Below, piece after piece: positions 51,125 through 58,727 of a stretch of 64,000 nucleotides of DNA. The notes beneath the pieces were generated by a model. The model did no database searches. It was not told where the DNA came from and saw only the letters and a list, made by a program, of their open reading frames with translations. Positions within the stretch are counted from its first letter, which is position 1. Each line of letters begins with the position of its first letter. This DNA comes from Flavobacteriales bacterium UBA6057 (GTDB lineage: Bacteria; Bacteroidota; Bacteroidia; Flavobacteriales_G; Salibacteraceae), in NCBI GenBank assembly GCA_002428995.1, contig DIYJ01000006.1:62001-126000 (forward strand), given 5' to 3'. The translations under genes were made by a program, and so were the position numbers.

Positions 51125-54010
51125 ATGCGGTGGAAGGTGCCTTCCCTTCTGGTTTTTTTAATGCTTACCTGGGTAAGCCTCTGTGGGCAGGAAACCGCTT
51201 CGTTTCAATTGTCTAACAGGCAGTTGGGCAGCAACATGGTGTATGATCTTCACATGCTCGATGATGGCAGCTTTGTGGCAGCTACTGACCACGGTGTCGC
51301 GCTCATCACCATGGGTGGAGTGAAAATGCTCACCAATAGAAATGCGATTCGCAACAGTTACACCAACATTCGAGAAGACGCAAGTGGCAGGATCTATGCG
51401 CAGAACTTCCGGAACCAGATTTATGAGGTAAAAGAGGATTCTCTGGTTCTGATTCTGGATCTCACCAAGGACTTTGAGGAGCGAGTCATTGATTACCACT
51501 TTTGGAGCAAAACGATCGTGGCATTTAGCTACAAATCGCTTAGGCGGTATGACCTAGCAACGGGTAAGCCGATGGAGTCATGGAATAAGCGAGTTGACCG
51601 GCAGTTGGAGGCTTTGGAAATGACTCTGGGCGCTGTGGATACCGATGAGGAACGTTCGTTGTTTTTTGGGAATGCAACCCTCAAATCTGATACCATCCTT
51701 TGGAAACCCATTGTTGAGGCCCGGTCGTCTGGCATTCGCTACTACGAGCGCGATAACCGAAGAATATCAATAAGGACAAGCATCGGGCTGGTTTTTCTCC
51801 ACTCAGAGGGCATCGAGCTCGATTGTCGCAGTGTTTTAGAAGGAGCCATGCTGCAAAACATCGGCTACACAGATTCGCATTTTTGGGTGGCCACAAATCG
51901 GGGATTACTTCTGTATGACCCTTCGTTTGAGGATACTACTGCGGTTCCCCTGTTCACTGGAACGTCTATCTCGCAGGTCGAGCAGGATTTGCAGGGAAAC
52001 TATTGGGTGGGAACCCTTGGTCAGGGTATCCTGGTGGTACCCTCGGTGGAAATCACCAAGTTCGAGGCTACCCAGCCAGAGCATGGCAACTTCTCAAGCC
52101 TTGCTGCTATCCCTGGTTCAGATTCCTTGTTTGCGGCCACCATGGATGGCCATTTGTATTCCATTGGGCCAAGCGATAGAATTCATTATTTATCTGCCAT
52201 ACCTGTTAGAGAGCTATATGACCTTTGTTATGAAAACGAAGGTTTATATATAGCATCATCACCCGGAGTCATGAGATGGCAAGAGGGTGTTACTCATCAA
52301 ATGCCCTCCTCTGGAATTGCCAAAAACATCCAGTTGTTCAACCATCACCTGATGTCCTACTCATGGTATTCCAGTTCTCTCATTTCTCTGGAATCCTCTG
52401 CAGATGTGAGCAACAGCATTCCCGCCTTTACAGTGCTCTCACCCTCTTCGCGAGACGGAACGTTGTATAGCGCGGTTCCCTTCGAGCAACTATGGGCTCG
52501 GAAGGATGGGACCTACATGTTAGGAGCAAGCCTGGGGCGCTGCAAACGTATTTCCGAGTCTGGCATCACTTACCTTGATTCTTTAAACGGGCGACCGTTT
52601 GGGGTGGCTGATATTTACTCTGATGACCAAAACCATGGGTACGTTCTGGATAGGGCAGGAGCGGTGTACATCATCGATTCCAACTCCCTGCAGTTACAGA
52701 AGGTAGTAGAGTTCCGCTGTACGGAAATACCTGAACGCCTGATCGTGAAAGGCGATAAGTTTTTGGTGTATAGTAACGGAGACGTGCTTTACATGGATCG
52801 ATTTGAACAAGTTCAGCACCAGTTCAAGGCCTTGGTCCCCTTCAACTTTGACGACTTAGTAGATATCGAAGTCACTAACAACTACCTATGGCTGGCCTAT
52901 TCTTCAACCCTCTACAGAATCCCCTTTTCGGTGTTGAAAACCGAAGCTTCGCATTTGCTACAGCCACTTTCCATCCAAGGAACACCGAATGTGGAAGACG
53001 CCCAGCAACTTCCTGCAGATCTGGATCCGGTTAGAATAGCACTGAACTACACCGATGTTTTGGTGAGGCATCAGTTGAAATGCAGCTATAAGCTCAATGA
53101 TGGAGATTGGATCTTTATGGATCAGCTTACCAACGTTCTAACGCTGTCAAACCTAGCGGCCGGAGACTACCACTTGAGCGTTCGTATACACCGGGGGGTG
53201 AGTACCATAAACGAGCGCAGTCTCAGCTTTAGCATAGCACCTCGATGGTACGAGACTAAAGCATTCATCGGGTTGATCGTGTTCAGTGTGTTTGGCGGAA
53301 CCGTAGTGTTTTTTCGGGGACGGATTCGTGCGATCCAAAAGCAAAACAAAGTGCGGCAGAAACTCAACGAAGCCCAGCACACCGCGCTCAAAGCTCAGAT
53401 GAATCCTCATTTCCTTTTCAACGTGTTGAATTCCATGCAGACCATGGTGCTGAAAGAGGATAAGGTCAAGGCCAACAAGATCATGAGTGAGCTCTCCACC
53501 TTTGTGCGCAAGATTCTCCATTATTCCGGTGAGGCATACATCCCGTTTGAGGACGAGTTAGAGATGCTTCAGAATTACCTTAAACTCGAGAAGCACCGTT
53601 TTTCGAATGACTTCAATTATGAAATAATCGTTGGTCAGGAATTAGAGACGCGCCTGCATATGCTCATTCCACCCATGCTCGTGCAACCCTTTGTAGAAAA
53701 TGCGATCAACCACGGCCTCCTGCATAAAAAAGAAGACCGCAGACTGAGCGTGGCTTTCAACTGCAAGGATGAAGTCCTGATCTGCACCATTGAGGACAAT
53801 GGAGTCGGACGAAAGCAAGCCGCTGCACTGCGTGAAAAGAGTAAAAAGCACCGTTCGTTTGCATCTGGTGCAAGCGCACGAAGAATCTCATTGCTCAAAG
53901 ATGCCGGCCACAAAGACGTGGGGATTGACATTGATGATCTCTACCATCACAATCAACAACCAGCAGGAACGCGGGTAACCGTCAGAATGCCTTTAACTCA
54001 GCCCTCATGA
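51125..54010 (+). CDS. LytS-type histidine kinase with propeller-like sensor
   Basis: 961 residues. A signal peptide (about 1-22) precedes a periplasmic region (about 25-630) with weaker propeller-type blades (VYDLHMLDDGSFVAATDHGVALI; YTDSHFWVATNRGLLLYD; GNYWVGTLGQGILVV). A short Y_Y_Y-like domain follows (CSYKLNDGDWIFMDQLTNVLTLSNLAAGDYHLSVRIHRG), a membrane helix (about 719-738) and a His_kinase domain with MNPHFLFNVLNSMQ (His762), N-box ENAINHGLL and EDNGVGR. It follows a T9SS beta-helix protein gene and is coupled to its regulator by a four-base overlap (54007-54010). Confidence 0.92.
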   Translation: MRWKVPSLLVFLMLTWVSLCGQETASFQLSNRQLGSNMVYDLHMLDDGSFVAATDHGVALITMGGVKMLTNRNAIRNSYTNIREDASGRIYAQNFRNQIYEVKEDSLVLILDLTKDFEERVIDYHFWSKTIVAFSYKSLRRYDLATGKPMESWNKRVDRQLEALEMTLGAVDTDEERSLFFGNATLKSDTILWKPIVEARSSGIRYYERDNRRISIRTSIGLVFLHSEGIELDCRSVLEGAMLQNIGYTDSHFWVATNRGLLLYDPSFEDTTAVPLFTGTSISQVEQDLQGNYWVGTLGQGILVVPSVEITKFEATQPEHGNFSSLAAIPGSDSLFAATMDGHLYSIGPSDRIHYLSAIPVRELYDLCYENEGLYIASSPGVMRWQEGVTHQMPSSGIAKNIQLFNHHLMSYSWYSSSLISLESSADVSNSIPAFTVLSPSSRDGTLYSAVPFEQLWARKDGTYMLGASLGRCKRISESGITYLDSLNGRPFGVADIYSDDQNHGYVLDRAGAVYIIDSNSLQLQKVVEFRCTEIPERLIVKGDKFLVYSNGDVLYMDRFEQVQHQFKALVPFNFDDLVDIEVTNNYLWLAYSSTLYRIPFSVLKTEASHLLQPLSIQGTPNVEDAQQLPADLDPVRIALNYTDVLVRHQLKCSYKLNDGDWIFMDQLTNVLTLSNLAAGDYHLSVRIHRGVSTINERSLSFSIAPRWYETKAFIGLIVFSVFGGTVVFFRGRIRAIQKQNKVRQKLNEAQHTALKAQMNPHFLFNVLNSMQTMVLKEDKVKANKIMSELSTFVRKILHYSGEAYIPFEDELEMLQNYLKLEKHRFSNDFNYEIIVGQELETRLHMLIPPMLVQPFVENAINHGLLHKKEDRRLSVAFNCKDEVLICTIEDNGVGRKQAAALREKSKKHRSFASGASARRISLLKDAGHKDVGIDIDDLYHHNQQPAGTRVTVRMPLTQPS

Positions 54011-54747
54011 AAGCACTCATTGTTGATGACGAGCAAAATGCACGTGAAAGCCTGCGAATTCTACTTGAAGTCTTCTGTCCCGATGTTTCCGTAGTAGCTG
54101 AAGCATCTGATGTTCCCGAGGCTGTGAAAGCCATCATCAAACTGAAGCCCGATGTGGTATTGTTGGACATCGAAATGCCTGGCTACACTGGACTGCAGCT
54201 GCTCGATTTTTTTGATGCACCTTCCTTTAAAATCATCTTCATCACTGCCTACGATGCCTATGCCGTCAAAGCATTTGAGCTTTCTGCTGTAGCCTATTTG
54301 CTGAAGCCTGTTGACGGTGAAAAGCTTCAGGCCGCCCTGCAAAAAACGGAAGAGCAGATCAGCATGGAGAGCTATAAACAGCAGCTGGACACGCTGAAGA
54401 CAAACTATCTGCAGCAAGGTGTACCTCAGCGACTGGCCATTCCGGTGGGCCATGGATATCAATTTGTGGCGCTTCAAGACATTCTGTTTCTAAAGGCCGA
54501 AGGAGGCTATTGCTCTGTGGTGCTGAAAGACACTCAAAAAATTCTGGTGACCAAGAAAATAGGTGCGCTGTATGAGCTGCTGGACCATCCGCGACTATTC
54601 AGGTGTGGACGCAGCTATGTCGTGAATCTTGACTACGTGGAGAAGTACGAGAAAACTGATGGCGGTTCCATCACCATGAGAGGAGGAGAGCAGGTTACCC
54701 TCAGCAAGGAACTGCGCGACTCTTTCTTAGAGCGCTTAAGCGGTTGA
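54007..54747 (+). CDS. LytTR-family response regulator
   Basis: 246 residues: a receiver with VDDE, phospho-acceptor Asp54 (LLDIEMPGYTG), FITAYDAYA and LLKPVD; a helical linker (about 115-140, KTEEQISMESYKQQL) and a LytTR domain with LFRCGRSYVVN. It is the partner of the overlapping kinase. A LytTR-consensus-like AACGTTGGG occurs at 54939-54947, before the coiled-coil surface protein gene, and could be a target site; a single half-site is weak evidence. Confidence 0.93.
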   Translation: MKALIVDDEQNARESLRILLEVFCPDVSVVAEASDVPEAVKAIIKLKPDVVLLDIEMPGYTGLQLLDFFDAPSFKIIFITAYDAYAVKAFELSAVAYLLKPVDGEKLQAALQKTEEQISMESYKQQLDTLKTNYLQQGVPQRLAIPVGHGYQFVALQDILFLKAEGGYCSVVLKDTQKILVTKKIGALYELLDHPRLFRCGRSYVVNLDYVEKYEKTDGGSITMRGGEQVTLSKELRDSFLERLSG

Positions 54748-54829
54748 TCATCAATGCTTAGGTAAGTGAATTGACGGAGCGCGACAACGTATAGGGGCCA
54801 GTAGTCGCCTCAACTTCGGAATAAGTAAG

Positions 54830-54861
54830 CCCGCCTTAGTCTACATCGAGGCGGGTTTTTT
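54830..54861 (+). terminator. intrinsic terminator
   Basis: CCCGCCT (54830-54836) and AGGCGGG (54849-54855) form a seven-pair GC stem followed by six T, 82 bases after the regulator stop. Confidence 0.9.
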
Positions 54862-55037
54862 ATGCCCTATTCTGAAGCCATTCTTCGAATACATGGATCA
54901 AACGGAATTTGCTCAAAAAAGCGGGGAATATGAAGCCGAACGTTGGGATTATGAACTCGATCGGAGCTAAACCTTGGGCACTGAATAACCTTGTCTCGGC
55001 CTCGAGCCACAGTATGTTATCATCCAAAACAAACAAC

Positions 55038-56159
55038 ATGAAAAAGACAATCGCAGCCCTGTTGCTCGGGGCAAGTGCAACAATGACCATCACAGCTCAG
55101 GATCTGACCAACGATGCCTGGATCAACACTTCCTCTCCTGACAACTTGGTGACCGAAACGGGATTCAATGGAAGAGTAGGAATTGGGACTCAAACACCTT
55201 TGGCTAAGCTACACGTAACCGATGTAGACGCAAGCGAGCCAGGGTTGCTGATTTTCAGGGATCAAACCGTCCCCATGGCGTGGCCGAATAACTATGTTGA
55301 TCTGGTCGATATCTCTTACGATTACACAAGCGGATCAAATGTGGAGAACAATGCCGTGTTCATCGCGAGCAGCCAGGGGAAGATTGGATTGGGAACCAGA
55401 ACTCCCGGAGCGTATCTGCATTTGGAGCGTCCCACTTACACTAATACTGCCAGCTGGTCCAGGTACTTGTTTCAGATTGAAAGTGAGAACCATCACCACA
55501 CCACATTTGGTGTGAACGACAGGGGAGTGGTCCACGTAGGAACGCCCTTCAGCAGTTCATCTGTAAACAGCGCCACACGCGCAGAATTTGAAGTGTGGGG
55601 ACAAGACAATACTGCGCTTGACCTCAGCACCAATTACCTTTCTTCATTCTTCAATCCAGCTGGCACAGGTCGTGTGATGCGCTTGAAAGGCGGCTGGCCT
55701 CATTCTTCCAATGATACACCCGTGTTGCAGGTGGAGGCGAATGGAGACTTTGATGAAAACATTCTGTTCAGGATTCTCGCCAACGGAAAGGTGGCGGTGG
55801 GCGATGAAACCATGAGCCTGCCAGATGGTTACCGCTTGTTTGTAGAGGGAGGAATACTGACTGAGCAGGTAAGGGTGGCCGTGAAAAATGCTTCGGACTG
55901 GGCAGACTACGTGTTCGCAGAAGGCTACAAGCTTATGCCACTAACGGAGGTCGAAGCCTACGTAGAGGAAAACCACCATTTACCAGGTATTCCATCTGCG
56001 GAAGAAGTAGTGGAATCGGGAGTGAACATGGCAGAAATGGATGCCAAACTCCTTGAGAAGATTGAAGAACTCACGCTTCATATGATTGACATGAACAAGG
56101 AAATGGAAGCTCTGAAGCGCGCCAATGAAGCCCTGCAGGCTCAGGTTGCGAAGCAATAA
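55038..56159 (+). CDS. tail-fibre-like surface protein with C-terminal coiled coil
   Basis: 373 residues from ATG 55038, which starts a clean signal peptide (MKKTIAALLLGASATMTITAQ); the long in-frame extension back to 54909 is rejected for that reason. The body contains repeats of the phrase (RV/KI)GIGTxTPxAKLHV / KIGLGTRTPGAYLHLE, typical of Bacteroidota fibre proteins. The end has the conserved block YKLMPLTEVEAYVEENHHLPGIPSAEEV followed by a coiled coil (MDAKLLEKIEELTLHMIDMNKEMEALK). Phage tail-fibre domains share this layout, but no phage genes are near. No T9SS sorting domain is present; the export route past the outer membrane is unclear. Only 33 bases separate it from the subtilase gene. 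Confidence 0.8.
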   Translation: MKKTIAALLLGASATMTITAQDLTNDAWINTSSPDNLVTETGFNGRVGIGTQTPLAKLHVTDVDASEPGLLIFRDQTVPMAWPNNYVDLVDISYDYTSGSNVENNAVFIASSQGKIGLGTRTPGAYLHLERPTYTNTASWSRYLFQIESENHHHTTFGVNDRGVVHVGTPFSSSSVNSATRAEFEVWGQDNTALDLSTNYLSSFFNPAGTGRVMRLKGGWPHSSNDTPVLQVEANGDFDENILFRILANGKVAVGDETMSLPDGYRLFVEGGILTEQVRVAVKNASDWADYVFAEGYKLMPLTEVEAYVEENHHLPGIPSAEEVVESGVNMAEMDAKLLEKIEELTLHMIDMNKEMEALKRANEALQAQVAKQ

Positions 56160-56192
56160 GCTACTTCTTTCCAAACTTTTAAATCATGTGAA

Positions 56193-58427
56193 ATGGTGAG
56201 AACAATAAGAGACTTATTGATGCTCAGTATGCTATCCCTTCTGATGTTTCAGATCTCGGGATTCGCACAAGGGCATTACTATTACTACGGTCAGGAAAGA
56301 ATGACCTTGGAATCTGTTCCAGAACAGCTGATTGTAGGAGCACAAGAAGGCTTTTCAGTTGAAGATGAATCCCGCCTTCAGGCAATCGTTGATCCTCTCG
56401 GAGGGGAAATGAGTGAAATTCCTCTGTTCACCCGAAACTGCTGGTTGATCACGGTGGACAAAACACAGCCCGAGAGTGAGATCAGGCAGCTGATTGAATC
56501 AATCAGCCAACTGCCCGGTATTCGTTTCTGCGACTCCATGTATCGTTTGCCCGGTGAGGACTCTCCACTTGGACTCATCGATAGATTGATGGTGCAAACA
56601 AAAGTGCCTATGTCTGAGCAGCAGTTGGAAGAGTTCGTAGCACCTTACGCAGCGGTCAAGTCAGAGACTTACAAGTACGACCCGAACACCTTCATCCTTA
56701 CACTTGGTGATGAAGCCTCAGAGAACGCTCTTGGTCTTGCTAACAGGTTGTTTGAAACAGGGATGTTTCATTATGCCGAGCCTGATTTTCTGTGGTTTAA
56801 CGGTGCAAGCAGTGTTCCTGACGATCCCTTGTTTTACAAGCAGTGGGGATTATTGAATGACGGGTCATCAGCCCAATGGGGAGGCACGCCAGATGCAGAT
56901 ATCGATGCCGAGGAAGCCTGGGATATAACTACGGGTTGTCCGAGCGTTCGAATTGCGATCATTGATGATGGGGTAGATATGAGTCATCCCGATCTTGCTC
57001 CGAATGTCGTAGCCGGATTTGACGCTACGATTCACAATAGCGGAGGGCACCCATGGAATAATGATAGCCATGGAACGTTGTGTGCCGGTGTTGCCGCAGC
57101 CGTTGGTGATAATGGAATTGGTGTCGCAGGAGTGGCCTACTCCTGCAAGCTCGTAGCGGTGAGAATTGCCGTTGGGATCAGAATCACGAAGGATGGATTT
57201 TCCAAGATCGTATGGACAACCACACCTTCCCAGGCTGCTTATGGCATCAACTGGGCCTGGTATGAAGGCAAGGCTGACGTACTAAGTAACTCCTGGGGAG
57301 GGCAAGCTCCAAGTACAGGTATGGACAATGCTATTCACAATGCAGTTACTTCCGGTCGTGACGGGCTTGGCAGCCTAGTGCTGTTTGCTGCGGGCAATGA
57401 TGGAGACGGCATTGTGGAATATCCAGCGTCACATCCTGATGCCATTGCCGTGGGAGCCATGTCCATGTGCGAGGAAAGAAAGAGCTTATCCAGTTGTGAT
57501 GGGGAGAGTAATTGGTTTAGTAAATACGGAGATGATCTGGACGTTGTGGCTCCAGGGGTGAAGATACCAACCACTGATATTGCTGGCACTGCCGGTGAAG
57601 TGTCGGGTGATTACAAATTGGATTTTCGCGGAACTTCAGCCGCTTGTCCCAACGCTGCAGGTGTTGCAGCGCTTATTCTATCCGCCAATACGCTTTTAAC
57701 CGGCCAAGCAGCCAGAGAAATTTTGGAATCGACTGCGCAGAAGGTCGGAAGCATTCCTTACGATCCATCCCCTGGCCGTCCTCATGGCGACTGGAACGAG
57801 CACATGGGTTATGGATTGGTGAACGCACACGAAGCTGTTTGGGCTGCCACTGTTCGCTACATTCAAGATCAAACCTTTACCGGTGTATCCGAGCAATCTG
57901 CCAGCTCAACGCTGATGGCAGGGGAGAATGTTACTACCACTCAGTCTCCTGGTCCTGTAACTGTTCAGCCGGGAGCGGACGTGGATTTTTATGCGGGGTT
58001 CAAAGTAGATTTGAAACCAGGTTTTCGCGCCATAAAGGGCACCAGTTTTCATGCTTACATAGAAGTGCCGGACTGCCCGCGTGAGGAAAGTGTGGTGCGC
58101 GATCATCGCAATGAGTCAGGTTCCGGTCGTGAGAAGTGGGAAGAAACCCTTGCTTCCGGGGCAGACCCAGAACGTGTGCTTGTGTATCCGAATCCTTTCA
58201 GCCAGGAGCTCACACTAGAGTTTTCAGCGGTGCAGAGCGATGACGTGAACTTCACGATTCTGGACATGTATGGACGTCAGCTTCTGCACATTGTGAATCT
58301 GTCTCACTCTGACGGCAATAATCAGGTGAGGGTGAACACAAGTGATTGGTCTGCAGGAACATACATGTATCTCTTCCAAATTGGCAACAAGATTGAATCT
58401 GGTAAGATCATCCGAATGGGACAGTAG
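56193..58427 (+). CDS. S8 family serine peptidase (subtilase), T9SS secreted
   Basis: 744 residues. Signal peptide (about 1-27), an N-terminal prodomain-like region (about 30-210), then the peptidase S8 domain with the catalytic triad Asp258 (AIIDDGVDMSHPDL), His293 (NDSHGTLCAG) and Ser482 (FRGTSAACPNAAGVAAL), and the oxyanion Asn in FAAGNDGDG. After it comes a 3-coathanger-stack-like module (about 580-630, LMAGENVTTTQSPGPVTVQPGADVDFYAGFKVDLKPGF) and a T9SS type A sorting domain (VYPNPFSQELTLEF..DMYGRQLL..SAGTYMYLFQI). An extracellular endopeptidase, possibly for nutrient proteins or for processing surface proteins. Probably co-transcribed with the fibre-like gene. Confidence 0.93.
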   Translation: MVRTIRDLLMLSMLSLLMFQISGFAQGHYYYYGQERMTLESVPEQLIVGAQEGFSVEDESRLQAIVDPLGGEMSEIPLFTRNCWLITVDKTQPESEIRQLIESISQLPGIRFCDSMYRLPGEDSPLGLIDRLMVQTKVPMSEQQLEEFVAPYAAVKSETYKYDPNTFILTLGDEASENALGLANRLFETGMFHYAEPDFLWFNGASSVPDDPLFYKQWGLLNDGSSAQWGGTPDADIDAEEAWDITTGCPSVRIAIIDDGVDMSHPDLAPNVVAGFDATIHNSGGHPWNNDSHGTLCAGVAAAVGDNGIGVAGVAYSCKLVAVRIAVGIRITKDGFSKIVWTTTPSQAAYGINWAWYEGKADVLSNSWGGQAPSTGMDNAIHNAVTSGRDGLGSLVLFAAGNDGDGIVEYPASHPDAIAVGAMSMCEERKSLSSCDGESNWFSKYGDDLDVVAPGVKIPTTDIAGTAGEVSGDYKLDFRGTSAACPNAAGVAALILSANTLLTGQAAREILESTAQKVGSIPYDPSPGRPHGDWNEHMGYGLVNAHEAVWAATVRYIQDQTFTGVSEQSASSTLMAGENVTTTQSPGPVTVQPGADVDFYAGFKVDLKPGFRAIKGTSFHAYIEVPDCPREESVVRDHRNESGSGREKWEETLASGADPERVLVYPNPFSQELTLEFSAVQSDDVNFTILDMYGRQLLHIVNLSHSDGNNQVRVNTSDWSAGTYMYLFQIGNKIESGKIIRMGQ

Positions 58428-58482
58428 TGGGCATCCCATGCAATTGCCTGATGCATAGCATAAGCAGTTTCATTCAAAAAAG

Positions 58483-58528
58483 AGTCCGCAAGCCTCCCTG
58501 AAACCAAGGCGAGGTTTGTGGACTTTTT
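58483..58528 (+). terminator. strong intrinsic terminator
   Basis: AGTCCGCAAGCCTC (58483-58496) pairs with GAGGTTTGTGGACT (58511-58524) over 14 positions with two G.U pairs, followed by a T-run and preceded by a matching A-run. It lies 56 bases after the subtilase gene. The rest of the 300-base gap holds no gene. Confidence 0.9.
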
Positions 58529-58727
58529 GGTTGCATCGCATGAGGTTCGTTCCTCTGAATAAAGAAGGCAATCAGTCAATGCGTGCCGAACAGTTTTCAA
58601 TATCATTCCAGGAACACAAAATATCGCACCACCAAATTCCTCTTCATTGCAACCGAATTTCATGAAGCTCATCGCCTGAAATGGTCGATAGCAGCACAAT
58701 GTGCTCTAAAACCCTACTATTGATCCG

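Noticed and set aside
55038..56159. Phage origin for the fibre-like protein
   Set aside because: The layout is also common in Bacteroidota chromosomal proteins, a signal peptide is present, and no phage genes are near.
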